Origin: Pneumocystis sp. 'macacae'
Lineage: Eukaryota; Ascomycota; Pneumocystomycetes; Pneumocystales; Pneumocystaceae
Reading direction: 5' to 3'
DNA: 64,000 nucleotides
NCBI GenBank assembly: GCA_018127085.1
Contig: CM030723.1
Span: 377,685-441,684 of the forward strand
Of this stretch, positions 53,031 through 64,000 are shown in pieces; the stretch's first letter is position 1, and every line of letters starts with the position of its first letter. A program made the translations under genes and the position numbers. The notes below the pieces were generated by a model. The model made no database searches. It was not told the DNA's origin and was given only the letters and a program-made list of their open reading frames with translations.

Positions 53031-53992
53031 ATGCGATACCTATCTATTTTTCAAGAATTAAGAATATTTCTTCCAAAACAAAATACCCTTTTTCTTTTTG
53101 AGAGCTTTATAATTCGTCATCGGAGTTCTTTAAAAAATGAAAAGACTTATAACTATGATAGAAAAAACCTATTAATAGATATAGATGTAAAAAAGATTGA
53201 AGGTAAATTTTTTACAGACTAATAAATTTTGATTGAGTTATAGATCAATATCAAATTTTTGAAAATGGGAATCCATTGAAGACTGCATTAGGAAATATAT
53301 TTAAATTTCCTCTTAGAAAGCGTTCATTTGCTTATATGGTTTCTCAGGAATTGCGTTCTTTTGGACTTAAACGTTCTGAATATCATTTTTTACCGTTAAC
53401 GTCTCTTGCTAATAAAGCTATTGATATTTTTTCATCTAAAAGTACTAGGGAAAATGCATGTAATGTACTTCTTAAATATTTAGATACAGACACTATATTA
53501 ATTTTTGCTCCGGAAAGTCAATCTAGTGGTGAATTACTTGCTTTACAGAAAAAATCATGGGAACCTCTTCATAATTGGGCACAAATGTATTGGAAAGTAA
53601 ATATATTTAAAACATTTTGCGATTTGGGTATTAATGTTCATGTGCAATCTCAAGAAACAAAGGATAAAATTGCTCTATGGATGCATACACTTGATAAATG
53701 GCAATTTGCTGCCCTTGATCGTGCTGTTTGTGCTAGCAAAAGTTTTATTATTGGTGCAAAAATGATTGTGATGGGGAACAGTCTACTGAATGACTATTTA
53801 AGTCCAGAAGAAGCATGTGATTTAGCGCAGTTGGAGACTGATTTCCAAATATCACAATGGGGTGAAATTAAAGAATGTAATAATTTTAACTAAATTTATT
53901 ATTACTAAAGACATATAGCACACAATATAGAAAGAGAAGACATAAGGCGGCTGTTGAGAAGTGCAAATGCTATAATAAAGGATGACAAGTAA
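53031..53992 (+). CDS. atp12: Mitochondrial F1-ATPase assembly chaperone Atp12
   Basis: Matrix chaperone for the F1 alpha subunit (ATPAF2). Start 53031 gives a basic, hydrophobic presequence (MRYLSIFQELRIFLPKQN). Exon 2 begins DQYQIFENGNPLKTALGN, then LRSFGLKRSEYHFLPLTSLA, DTILIFAPESQ, WKVNIFKTFCDLGINVHVQS and the conserved IVMGNSLLNDYLSPEEACDL. The final exon, entered through an intron from about 53873 to 53914, restores HNIEREDIRRLLRSANA and stops at 53992. Three exons; about 290 residues. Confidence 0.92.
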
Positions 53993-54311
53993 AATTTTTC
54001 ACTTTATATTTTTGTTTATACATTAAAATGAAAATAATTTATACACTGAATATCTTAAATATTATAGAATCTTCTAATAATCATTGCTTACCTATTTATA
54101 TTTTTTATAAATCAATTACTGTTTGTATTATTGCTTAAATTTTGAAACAAAATTTTTAAATGTTATTTTATAATTTGATATATTTACGTATTTTTTGATA
54201 ACACCTATTTGAGTATTATAATAATATAGAATACTTAATAAAATATTTAATAAAATAATAATACAAGTCTTAATAAAAGGGATTCAACAATGTTACATGT
54301 ACTAAAATAAA
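53993..54311. other. Convergent intergenic region atp12/PI31
   Basis: 319 bases of AT-rich 3'-flanking sequence for both genes; nothing else visible. Confidence 0.5.
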
Positions 54312-55514
54312 TCAATAAACTGGTTCTAATGTTTTTTTTTGAATTTGTTGTACCATGTTATCTACTCCAGGCGGAAGAAACTCATCATTATCAGGTTCAC
54401 CTGTATTTCTAGATTTAGAAGGATTGCTCAAATTCCCTGGTTCAATACTATAAATATCGTAAGGTGTTACTGGATCATATCTAACGCCAGGAGGCACCAT
54501 TCTAATAAATAAATATTATAAACAAGTACTAATTTTAGAACATCGTACCCATGAGGCGTATATTTCCCAAATCGAGTAAACATAGGATTATTTTTGTGTA
54601 GATACATCCCATTAATACAACCATATATTCTATCAGATGAATTATCTTCTATATATGGACTCATAGAAGGATGGGGTTCTATTCCTGGAGGATATAGATC
54701 ACTACTTCCTATAGAAAATGATGAAGAGTGTGCAACAGGAATGTCTATTTTCTGTCCTATTTGCTGTTTTGTTTGTTTATCAAATTTAGAGCTTATAGAA
54801 TTTTCAAAAAGCCGAGATGGAGTATTATGCTTAAATGCTTGGAAAGACATTTTTTCGTAAGGACTAAACTAAACATTATAATATAAAATGAAAACTTATA
54901 AAACTTACTTGATTTTTTCAAAGTAAGAACTTTTTAAATCAGAGACTAATTTATGAAGAATATTGGTTTTATATGTCTCCACCAGTTCGATTATTTTGGC
55001 ATTTGAAATATAAATATTTTCTAAAGAGCTTCCTTTTTCTGTGTCTGGATAGGGAAGACAATCTTTTTGTGTATAATGATCTATTAATAGATCACATGAT
55101 ACGATATCTTCATTCCCCATTTTTGTTCCAAGAATTACAATCTTTTTGTCCATTTTTAAGAATTTAATAAGAAAAGCATCGTTACTATCATAAAAACTAT
55201 ATTTGAAAGCATGAAAAGAGTTTTTTGATTCACTTTGGGACTCAAAAAAAGGTTTTATTTCAGAACTTGTAATTGGTGTATCTAAATAATTATGTATCAA
55301 TAAAAAAAATAGAAAAAAAATAACTAATATAACCTAAGTTATGATTCTCTCCGAATCCCAAAAGTTTAAATCCAAGACTAAGCATATATGCATTAATAAG
55401 ACATGCGATTGCATCATATGAATCTTTAAGACTTGAAGTTTTTTTTTTTGAGCTTTCTTCAGAAAATAAATAAATAGATGCTTTTATGATATTTAAAAGA
55501 GAATTTAAATCCAT
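54312..55514 (-). CDS. fub1: Proteasome inhibitor PI31-like protein (Fub1)
   Basis: Binds and modulates the 20S proteasome. ATG at 55514 (the AUG of KMDLNS). The N-terminal half is the helical FP-type domain (MDLNSLLNIIKASIYLFSE, then DAIACLINAYMLSLGFKLLG and KYSFYDSNDAFLIKFLKM). The C-terminal half is Pro/Gly/Ser-rich and carries the characteristic pattern of the family: SSDLYPPGIEPHPSM, then MFTRFGKYTPHGY, and PPGVRYDPVTP near the end (54,470). Introns at about 55,290, 54,890 and 54,530. Conservation is confined to the tail motif plus overall layout, so the assignment is good but not absolute. Confidence 0.8.
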
Positions 55515-56323
55515 CTTCAATAGTATTTTCTTGGAAAAATTTAAAAATATTTATTTTTTAAATATAATTTATTTAATATTTAATTAACGTTAAAATTTAT
55601 TATAAAAGAAAAAATATATATTATAAAAAATATTGAATTTTAAAATATAACTCTTATAAATATATGTCTTTCTATTTTACAAATATATATTTTTGGTTCC
55701 AGTTCTACTTTAAAATTAGTATTAGTGAAAAGTATAAATATATAATCTCTCTTAAAACATTGTTTATTAAATTATTTTTATAAAAAATTGTTTTTAAAGA
55801 TAAATATATTTAAAAATAAAAATATATGTTATTATGTTATTTTTTATTTTTTTAATGTAATTCAATATTTAAGATCGATATTAATATTTTAAATATAATT
55901 AGTCTTTAAATATATATTTTAAAACTATATTCTTAAAATGCTTAAGACTCAAATGTGAAAATGTATTTTATAAAATTTGATTTTTTTTTATATTAAAAAG
56001 GTTTTATATTGAATAATTTATAATTTTATGATAAGATGATTTTATAAACTTAAATTTTTAGACATTAAATTTTTTTCATAGAGACAATATTTCTTTCAAT
56101 ATTATAAAATGTGCTTTCATATTTTTTTTTTGTTTAAATCTCTTAAAAATATTTTTTTACTTTATCTATTTTGAATCGCTAATCTCAATTACATTGTTCT
56201 GAGTCTTTTAAGAAATAACAAATTTAAGATCCTATTCAATTTAATTCTTTAAAGGATGGGAAATCTATAAATTGTTATATACTTTATTATGAGGCCTAGA
56301 AAACTTAATTTTTTTTCAAAAAT
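55515..56323. promoter_or_regulatory. Divergent intergenic region PI31/ulp1, extremely AT-rich
   Basis: 809 bases between divergent starts and the most AT-rich long stretch in the window; some 60-base lines contain only a few G/C. No frame, RNA gene or repeat unit is visible. Promoters for both genes; see findings for a possible replication-origin role. Confidence 0.45.
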
Positions 56324-57890
56324 ATGTTACATCAATCATTATGTGGCTATGAAGGCAAAGCATTAGGAATGAACGAATTTGTACAACTTTCTTACAATAC
56401 AGATTTTTCACATGAAAACTTTCATGCCTCAAAAAAGACAGATATATATAAGGAATTATCTTTAAATGCTAATAGGCAAAAACATCATGTAAATCTTCCT
56501 GTTCGTCTACCTAAAGTTACAGTAACCGGGCGTCAACTTCTTCAAAATGCACTTAAAAGGCATGATAATATTATTTATCCTAGGCGGGCGAATATATTAA
56601 CATCTATGCCTTTCCAGAAAATACCTTCGTTTTATAATTTACGAGACTTGCAAACACCATTTACAAAAAACAATTATTATTCTTCAAAATTTACAGATTT
56701 TCATAAAAGTATGGGTTTACAAAATAACAGTCCTGATTTTTATAATACGAAAATACTTAAAAATCATGTTGCACAAAATATTTCTCAGAATGAAGATTTG
56801 TTTTCATCAATATCTTCAGCAGGTTTGTATATACCACATAAAAAAGATTTTTCAAATTCTTGTTACTTAAAAGTTCACAAGAAGGAGCTAGGAAATCAAA
56901 GTAAAATTATATATAATTTTCAAGTACAATCCATTTTTTTTAAAGAATTATTAAATAAATTTAGAAATATCGATCTATAAATGATAGTGATTCTCTTGAT
57001 GAGTTAATAAAGCAATTAAAAGAAAAATATAAAAATGAGAGGTTTTATAATTGGAATACTCTTCAGAAACAAAAACAGGAAAGAGATCATGAGATTCAGA
57101 AATTAAAAGATCTTTCTGTAAAACAATATTTTTTGAAGAGATATTGCTAATACGCGATTTAGATTAAATCTTCATATCGACTGCCTCCATTATCTAAGGA
57201 ACTTTTAAAAAAAGTAGAGGATGCACTTTCTTCTAATGAACTAAAAGATCCTTTGATTGTAAAATTTAATATTTCGATAACTTCCTATGATATTAGAACA
57301 TTAAGAGATAAGGAATGGCTTAATGATGAAATTATTAATTTTTACATTGCTCTTATATCTGAAAGAGCAAAAGCATCACTAGAAGGTCCAAAGGTTTATG
57401 CATTTAATACTTTTTTTTATACAACCCTGGAGAAAAAAGGCTATAAAGGAGTACAAAGATGGACGAAAAGAGCTAAAGTAAACATTATGCAGCAAGATTA
57501 TATTCTTATTCCTGTTCACCTTGGAATTCATTGGTGTATGTCCGTTATTAATTTTAAAAAAAAAAGATTTGAATATTGGGATTCTTTAAGTGGAAGTCCA
57601 GGAAATACATTCCGTCTTTTAAGAAACTATCTATTACATGAATCTGGGAATACTATTGATTTAGATAAATGGGATGATTATATTCCAGAGGTTTATTTTT
57701 TTATTTCAAAGTATTTGCTTATTTTATATAGTCTTGTCCTGTGCAAAGAAATGGTTATGATTGTGGGGTTTTTGCATGCAAAACTGCTGAATGTATTGCT
57801 CGAGAAGGATCTATTGATTATACACAAGATGATATCAAAGAATTAAGAAAACGAATGGTTGCAAACATTATAGAGGGTCGGCTTTTTTAA
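56324..57890 (+). CDS. ulp1: SUMO-specific protease Ulp1
   Basis: C48 cysteine protease that matures SUMO and deconjugates it, usually at nuclear pores. The N-terminal 210 residues are Lys/Asn/Ser-rich and basic; a short coiled segment precedes the protease (SRLPPLSKELLKKVEDALSS). The catalytic domain contains LRDKEWLNDEIINFYI, His in LGIHWCMSVINF, Asp in YWDSLSG, Gln region CPVQRNGYDCGVFACKTAEC with the nucleophilic Cys after D (near 57,765), and a C-terminal helix IKELRKRMVANIIEGRL. Introns at about 56,915, 57,130 and 57,690. All catalytic residues are present. Confidence 0.93.
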
Positions 57891-57995
57891 TATTTCATTT
57901 TACTTTAATATTTAAGTATCATATATCTATAATATGTTATTTTTATTTAAATTATTCAGTTTTTTAAATAACGCGATTAACTACTTAAATAAATC

Positions 57996-59356
57996 ATGTT
58001 TAATGATTCGGATATTGAGGATGAGATTCAAGATTATTTTTTCTTAAATAATTATAAAAAGTTTATTCTTGCATATAGATAATTTCCTTTTTTTTAATTT
58101 CTTTAGAAATACATCTGTTCTTTTTCCAAAACGTGGCGAAAAAGATTATGAGCCGGATGGTTCATTTAAACAGGATGAAATGCTGAAAAAAAGCATTGAT
58201 TCTATGTTTGATGTTATTTCTAAAGAGCGTCGTATTTCTAGGTTTGTTTTTTTTATTGTGATATTTTTTTGATAGAAATATTCTAGAAAAATATATTCAA
58301 AAGCTATTTGGGTTTCAAGTGTAAAACTTGCGAAAGTAGAAAGAATACGTGGTACACAGTTTAAGTCTCTTGGGAAGTTTATTAACAATACTATTTGGCT
58401 TTTACCCGAAGAATTGATTTATTTGGTCGAAAGAGGTTCTTTAGAATGTTGGTGGGAAAATGGAATTCCCATGAGTCTTCAGGCTGTTTATTCTGTTTGT
58501 TTGGAGGAGTGTGGAGGACTTGAACAATACCAAGTATCTATATAATTTCTTTATATTTAAAAAGTTTATGAATATAAAAAGGTTTATTCATATTTGAAAC
58601 GCTTGGGTTACTATGTTTTTAGACCAATAAAAATTGAAAATGGTGAGCATTTTTAAATATATTAGTAAGTTACTTATATTTTTAAGAGGTTTCGGTGTTT
58701 TCATCTACAAAATCTTATGGCTTTGAAAATATATCGCCTTTTTTTGCATGGATGAAATCACTTATGAATTTTGTTTACAGTGTTTTTGAAAGATATTCAA
58801 CAAATAATTGGAATACGTTAGTTAAAGGAGCATATTACTATTCATATGGTAAAAGGTAATTCGGTATGATTTTTTAATTAATATTAATTAGATCAAATTT
58901 ACAAATCTCTCCAAATAATTCCCTATTATTGTCCTTTTGATTCGCAGGAAAACTATGCCTATACTGCAAACAAAAAAACAGATACTTTTAAAATAAGTTA
59001 TTATGTTTGGAAACCTGTTTCAAATTTCAAAAAATCTAAACTTCAAAATCCAGATTTCCGTATTGTTGTTGTAAAGTAGGATATGGTTTTAAAAACATAC
59101 TCAAATCTAATCATATTAAAGTACTAGATCATCTTCACTTCCATCATTAAAAGACTTCGTAAATATTTTTGATTTAGTTCCTATAAAAAATCATGAACCA
59201 AATACTACACCTTTTCAAAGATTAAAAAATGGAACTCGACATGTTATTTTTGCATTACTTGATTCAGGAGTTATAAGTTTTATTAAGTTTTCGGATATTG
59301 AGTTTGGAAACGAACATATATATACGAAACATCATAAATATAGGAAAAATAAGTAG
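57996..59356 (+). CDS. sen54: tRNA-splicing endonuclease subunit Sen54
   Basis: Structural subunit of the tRNA-intron endonuclease. Start ATG 57996, 105 bases after ulp1. Exon 1 (MFNDSDIEDEIQDYFF) joins to NTSVLFPKRGEKDYEPDG, the N-terminal Sen54 signature. Then AIWVSSVKLAKVERIRG and FKSLGKFINNTIWLLPEE with LIYLVERGSLECWW follow. Later come YSYLKRLGYYVFRP, YYVWKPVSNFKKSKLQNPDF, and the C-terminal HVIFALLDSGVISFIKFSD. Seven exons, normal introns, stop at 59356. The catalytic subunits Sen2/Sen34 are not in the window. Confidence 0.92.
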
Positions 59357-59461
59357 AGGTTATTTTAATTATTCTTATCATTGGGAATTTCAAATATTTG
59401 TAAATTTATGTTATTTAAAAATTTTGAATACATTTGTTTTTATACTATTATTCTCTTAATT

Positions 59462-59878
59462 TCATTTCAATATATATTTAAACCTATTACCCTCTAAGAA
59501 ATCTGATATCATAAGAAGTTCGATTGCCATATCTGGCTCAATTGGGAATTCAGGGATAAAGTCTGCATTTTTATATTTTTCATGAAAATATAAATATTGA
59601 CAAACAATATCTAAGAATTTTGCGCTATGGATATTGTTAAATTATTAAAATGAACATTGTTTGTTTACTTTATTGTTTTAAAATTTATTTCATTATTCTT
59701 GTTTTCTAAAAAGTTATCTAATAATCATCGATTTTGAAATTATGAAAAAAAGGATTTTCTTACTGGATTCATCGAGCATTTGTCGTATTGTTCCAGAAAC
59801 ACATGCTTGAGATTTTTTAATAAGAAATACGAAGTTATCTGAAGAAATTAATTTTAAAAATTCGGATTTTGATGACAT
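59462..59878 (-). CDS. elc1: Elongin C
   Basis: Skp1-fold adaptor of elongin and BC-box ubiquitin ligases (degrades stalled Pol II in yeast). Three exons: exon 1 reads SEFLKLISSDNFVFLIKKSQ, CVSGTIRQMLDES; exon 2, reached by GTAAGA..TTATTAG, reads NNFLENKNNEINFKTI; exon 3 reads AKFLDIVCQYLYFHEKYKNA and IPEFPIEPDIAIELLMISDF. The end LEGNRFKYILK extends slightly past the family's usual ..FLDC end, so a further intron at GGTAATAG is possible. About 110 residues. Convergent with sen54, 105 bases apart. Confidence 0.88.
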
Positions 59879-60054
59879 TTAAATAGTGTAAAGTTTAACG
59901 AAAAAAAAAAAATTATAAATTTATTATATTATCCAATATATTGCAGTTAGCTTTCTTTAAATATTAACATATAAATTTAGTAAAATATTATTAAAATTTC
60001 AAGATATTATTACATGTACAAGATGTTTGATACTCTGAAAATATTTATTTATGA

Positions 60055-62565
60055 TTAAATATTAAGTTGTTCAATATCTAGTCCTAATGCATGTAAAAAT
60101 AAATTGACATTTCCAAGTTTTATTGCAGTAACATCAGGTGGAAGACTTTTGCTTGAAATAACGTTATCTAAAACCTTTTCTCTATAATAAATAAATATTT
60201 TTATTTAAATAAAATAGATGAAATACCGAACTTCTGTGACTAATATATGTTGTTGCTCGATTGTAGATGAAATTGCACATGCTGCCATAAATTGCCATGG
60301 ATATATTTCATCGGAAAATGATAAAGATGGAGGAAAAATACATACAAATCGTCCTACTAATTTAGAAAACATTAAATCATAGACATTTCGCCTTTAAAAT
60401 AATGAATATATATTTATGCAATTAAGGATACTAACCATTGTTTCAGATCATTTTCACTAGCTTGTCCGAACTGTTTTATAATTTCTGCTCGACTAATAAG
60501 CATTGTAAGAAATGAAAGACCAATTTTAGTCATAATTATTAGTTGAAAATTCATTCTATCCAGCATAATACTTAAAATATCGATTATAATTTGTAAAGAA
60601 GCTTCCGATACACATGCAAGTAATGATGGTAATGCTACCTGTATGAATATATCGATATTTTCTTTCATAGATGGAGAACGAGATTCGCTTGACAAATTGT
60701 ATAAATCATACAAAATAACATCAAGATGATCTAAATGTATAGCAATTACTGTTAGAATTGTTAATTTTTGTTCAGTATTAATATGTTCAAATATTCGTGG
60801 TATCAATTTTTTGCCTTTATTATATGATATAATTGTTATAAATGGATGAGTAACATTAGGACTAAAAACAGTTAAAATGAAATACACACTTAGTAAATGT
60901 AGACACTTTTTAGTAATTGGTTCCATTATTTGAAGGTTTTTCCATATTCGTTCTTTTAATATTTTAAGTGTTTTATTTTGCTTATCATTATCTATGGACA
61001 AGTCGTTTTCTTCATCGTGTTTTTGTTTCCGAAATATTTCTTCAATTTCCAATAAATCATCATATATTTTTTCAATGCAATAAAGATAAAATTTATGATT
61101 CTTTTTAACATTTGTATTATGCGTCTATAAAAGAGTAAGAAAAAATAATACACATGCAGAAAAAAACCTTAATACTGCTACCCTGATCAGTGTTATTATC
61201 TATTGGTTTCTTGATATTAAGAATTTGACGTGGAGTTCTAACTGTACTAAATGATATTTTTCCTAATGCGCCTTCTAGACTAAGTTGGGTTGCTTTTGGT
61301 TTCGATTTTCCAGTAGCAACAATATTTTGTATTTGTTGTAGCATTTTTAATATAGGATTTTCATCATGTTTATTTTTGAAATTAGAAGTTTGTTCATTTT
61401 TCGATGAATAGAGTGTATTAGACTTGTCAACCTGTTTTTGCTGACTTTTCTCATTTCTTGAAGAATTATAAACATAATAATAGAAATCGTCAGAATATGG
61501 ATCATCAGAAACAAGTTGAGAAAGTTGTATACGATTAATAAAATTTTTATCAGAAGTCGTCATAAGTCCATTATACTAGGGTTGTAGTATGAGATAGTGA
61601 TAGCGAAAACTCAAAACTTACCATATCATCTTCATGATTTTTACGTAATATTTTTATTTCATTTGTCTTTTCGTTTTTTTTTTCTTCAGAATGATTGATA
61701 TATTGAGATGATACATCGGTATAGAAATTATACCTAGATAATGTTCTTTCTATGCCCTTAGTTTCAGGGGACTTGTTTTTTTTTTTCATCTCTGTATAAA
61801 GAGCCGCATCTATTTTTTTCATATCAAAGGCATCGTTTTGAGTCGATTTTTGAAAATCTTTTTTTTTATTGATATCAAAAAACTTTGCTTCAACCTCTTC
61901 CAGACTCATATATCCTTTAAGGTGCTTTTTCACTGACTCACATGAATAAATTGTTGTTTCAGAAACAAAGGTTTTAGGTAATTCGATTATAGGATTTTCA
62001 AAGACCGTCTAATAACAAAATAATCAAAAAAAAAAAGAAAAACAAAAATTTCATACTTCAGCTGCTGTTACCAGACAAGAATTAATATTATTGGCACTTT
62101 CTGTTTGATGTATTTGCTGAAAATGAGGTATGTGCTGATTTTCATCCAAACCAAAAGATTTCTGCGAAAAATTATCTTCTTTTCCTAAAACTTGAGACAG
62201 AAAATGGACATCCTTTTCCTTCACAGTCATTTTCCCTTTATTCCTGTACAAAACTTGCTCATTGTTCATCAGATTTACCATTTTTTGTGTTTGCGTAGAA
62301 AAATCAAAATCATTTCCTTAAAATTTTTTAATTTTTGCTTGGAAAAAACAACTTTCCTACCAATTCCACCTGCATCTATTCCAAACGTGTCCTCATTCAT
62401 ATCATCTTTCGTTTCCTCTAGTTCCTCCCCCAATCCATCATAGGTATCTTCAAACTCAAATCTGTTGTCGCTTATCATTCCCTTAATTCTTATATTCTCT
62501 ATTCGTCCTTACCCTGACTCTTCTAGTGTTTCCTCCGGAAACCGTGTCCAGTCAAAATAAGACAT
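60055..62565 (-). CDS. pat1: mRNA decapping activator Pat1
   Basis: Scaffold that joins Lsm1-7, Dhh1 and Dcp2 in mRNA decay bodies. ATG 62565 starts MSYFDWTRFPEETLEESG; exon 2 holds the acidic N-terminal conserved box (DTYDGLGEELEETKDDMN, ETFG-like DTFG). The long middle is low-complexity (Gln, Ser, Lys) and poorly conserved. The C-terminal helical PatC domain is clear: ILKERIWKNLQIMEPITKKC, NTEQKLTILTVIAIHLDHLD, DIFIQVALPSLLACVSE, LMISRAEIIKQFGQASEND, and a last exon IYPWQFMAACAISSTIEQQH ending at 60055. Six or so introns. Confidence 0.88.
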
Positions 62566-63348
62566 CTTTACTTCGTATTAAAAACGAGATATCCCGTTCA
62601 AAACACTGATAAACTGTCCGGTACGCTTTCGGCCCGTCTGGAACACTTCGCATTTTTTAGTGCTAAAATACCTACTATATATGCTTAATTATTAGATATA
62701 TATGCAAAAACAGTAGATAGTATATGTTTTCTCCCAGAGAACTGAAATAGATGTCTTTTTGCATACACTTAGATGACTACAAAAGTTGACTCAGTGTACA
62801 TATACGTGTGAGATATAGCGCATGCATCATGCATATAATAAACATATTCTCTGTAATTACACCATATTACATTTTATTTATGTTTTATTTGCATTTGTTT
62901 TATTTTACTACAATTTATTGTATTCTATTTATATTTACTTTATTATCTTGGTAAGCACAATATTGGTTACTGTCTCAGTTTTTGTTCGATTCCGACTTGC
63001 CATGGCTGTATATTGGGATAAGGGTACAAAACATAAAATGTATATAACATTTATATATTGTGCGTATATTTAGCCCATTTGTTCTTCAGTATCCATTCAT
63101 ACAGCATTTCAGTGTGTTGCGTACACTGTTGCATAGAATCTGTTTTCATTCATTTTTCTGTGCATACATTTCCTGTTTTACATATTTTCTGAGTGTTAGT
63201 CTTCTGCTCATTAGTGTTCGTTTGTTTTGCTCCATTGTTTCTTAATATATAGTGCACAGTTTGCTTTTAAGCCTTATTCATCTTGGACTTTGGTGCACAG
63301 CCGAACGTACTTTCGACAGGTTTTCGTTGTTTAGTTGCTGTGTATGCT
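62566..63348. promoter_or_regulatory. Divergent intergenic region pat1/arb1, GC-richer
   Basis: 783 bases between divergent starts. Composition is clearly different from other intergenic stretches here: G/C-rich words such as GGTACGCTTTCGGCCCGTCTGG near 62,620 and a TGCATCATGCAT palindrome-like word near 62,825. Apparent open frames of 60-85 codons lack coding character. A GTTCGATTCC word near 62,985 resembles a tRNA B box but has no matching arms. Confidence 0.45.
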
Positions 63349-64000
63349 ATGTCAAAGTCTGCATCGAAGCTAAAACGAGAGGTTGTGTACCTCTTTGGTA
63401 TGCATATTTGACCGGGTTTAGAATGAAAAGGCGCAGAGACAGGCAAAACAGGCGCAACAAAAGCTGCAGACGCAGCAAAAACCTGCGTCTCAGCTGGAAA
63501 CTGTAGATTTTCACTCTGATCTAAGTGTAAGTGGTGTTCTTACAAGCCAGTCGATGAGTCGTGATCTTCGGATTGAACAATATACGCTTAGTTTTCATGG
63601 ACGGATGCTTATTGAGGTGAGCGAAAGACTAAGCAATGTGAGGATGTGGGGGAGGATTAAGACATAGGAATCTACAAGAATAGCATAGAAATGCAGATAG
63701 AGTCTTTTTATACTTATATATTGCGGTGCATATACTGCGATGTATACAGTGCGATGTAGGGTTGCCTCTAATCTTGTATGGCAGAAAAATACAGGTGACT
63801 GTATTGTGGATGACAAAGTATGCGTCTACAGGAGAGTCAGAGTGCATAGAGAATGTTATTGTTATGGATATATGTAGAATTTGATGCATATATTTCTGCT
63901 GAAATGCATATATCTCTGTTGGAATACATATAAATTAGTAAAATACACCGAATTTGAGTTAAGCAACTGGAAAGGTGATTGACGCTGGAATTTAAGATGT
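63349..64000 (+). CDS. arb1: ABC-F ATPase Arb1 (ABCF2), 5' end only
   Basis: Cytosolic ATPase involved in ribosome biogenesis and rescue. Exon 1 (63349-63381) reads MSKSASKLKRE, the basic start of the family. Exon 2 (63422- or 63431-63616) reads AQRQAKQAQQKLQTQQKP, then SGVLTSQSMSRDLRIEQYTL and SFHGRMLIE, which is the block immediately before the first nucleotide-binding domain. A GTGAGC donor follows at 63617. The expected GRRYGLLG P-loop exon is not found before base 64000, so the intron is at least 384 bases or the gene is disrupted. Both exons are GC-richer than the rest of the window. The acceptor of intron 1 is ambiguous (63421 or 63430); both keep frame. Confidence 0.78.
63722..63761. 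repeat. 14-base tandem repeat, about 3 copies
   Basis: Units TGCGGTGCATATAC, TGCGATGTATACAG and TGCGATGTAGGG follow one another directly, inside the long arb1 intron or flank. Confidence 0.7.
63884..63932. repeat. 20-base tandem repeat, about 2.5 copies
   Basis: Units ATGCATATATTTCTGCTGAA and ATGCATATATCTCTGTTGGA, then a partial ATACATATA, with an exact 20-base period. Noncoding. Confidence 0.7.

Noticed and set aside
59600..59700. Apparent frameshift in elongin C between VHFNNL and NIHSAKF
   Set aside because: Explained by an intron with GTAAAC donor and TCCATAG acceptor; the true exon upstream reads NNEINFKTI and joins to AKFLDIV in frame.
62961..63010. tRNA-like B box GTTCGATTCC
   Set aside because: No complementary T-arm stem, acceptor stem or proper A box at the right distance.
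62822..63506. Three plus-strand open frames of 61-84 codons upstream of and across the arb1 start
   Set aside because: Tyr/Ile/Cys-rich translations without recognisable domains; the last is an out-of-frame shadow of arb1 exons 1-2.
63595..63889. Two minus-strand open frames near the right edge
   Set aside because: They overlap the tandem repeats and arb1 exon 2 in reverse; no family match or conserved start.

Overview
The window is nuclear DNA of a compact, strongly AT-rich fungal genome. Nearly every gene is broken by many introns of about 40-55 bases with GT..AG ends, often with a CTAAY-like branch site just upstream of the acceptor. Gene spacing is short, and the proteins match those of Taphrinomycotina and other ascomycetes (fungal two-domain phosphofructokinase, Slt11/Cwf5, Cwf11, Atg27, Rud3, Sec11). 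Base composition, intron density and intron size together point to Pneumocystis; the species cannot be named from this window. I found no rRNA, tRNA, transposon, CRISPR array or major surface glycoprotein gene.

Layout, left to right (- or + is the strand). 1-12 kb: rad26 (-, cut by the left edge), yak1 kinase (+), nip1/eIF3c (+), mitoribosomal mL40 (-), splicing factor slt11 (+), mzm1 (-). 12-27 kb: pdb1 and pfk1 (-), tad2 (-), her2/GatA (+), etr1 (-), sec11 (-), a C2H2 zinc-finger gene (-), did2 (-), THO subunit hpr1 (-). 27-43 kb: the Aquarius orthologue cwf11 (+), TFIIH tfb2 (-), TOR kinase (+, about 7.8 kb), isu1 (-). 43-57 kb: rud3 (+), a RecQ helicase (-), sui1 (-), atg27 (+), skp1 (+), atp12 (+), PI31/fub1 (-). 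56-64 kb: ulp1 (+), sen54 (+), elc1 (-), pat1 (-), and the 5' end of arb1 (+), cut by the right edge.

These are conserved housekeeping genes. They cover mRNA and tRNA biogenesis (slt11, cwf11, hpr1, sen54, tad2, rad26, tfb2), translation (nip1, sui1, arb1), mRNA decay (pat1), mitochondrial function (mL40, mzm1, pdb1, her2, etr1, isu1, atp12), growth control and autophagy (TOR, yak1, atg27), SUMO/ubiquitin/proteasome control (ulp1, skp1, elc1, PI31) and trafficking (sec11, did2, rud3). I see no operon-like logic and no self-contained unknown system.

The points most worth a second look are: a cwf11 whose helicase motifs II and V are degenerate although the P-loop is intact; likely GC-AG introns in slt11 and the zinc-finger gene; a reading-frame break in tad2 that may instead be an intron; several genes with tiny terminal exons; and a GC-richer right-hand 1.4 kb where arb1 has an intron far longer than its neighbours. 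Exon boundaries given below are manual calls from splice signals, reading frame and remembered family conservation. No alignments or transcript data were available.
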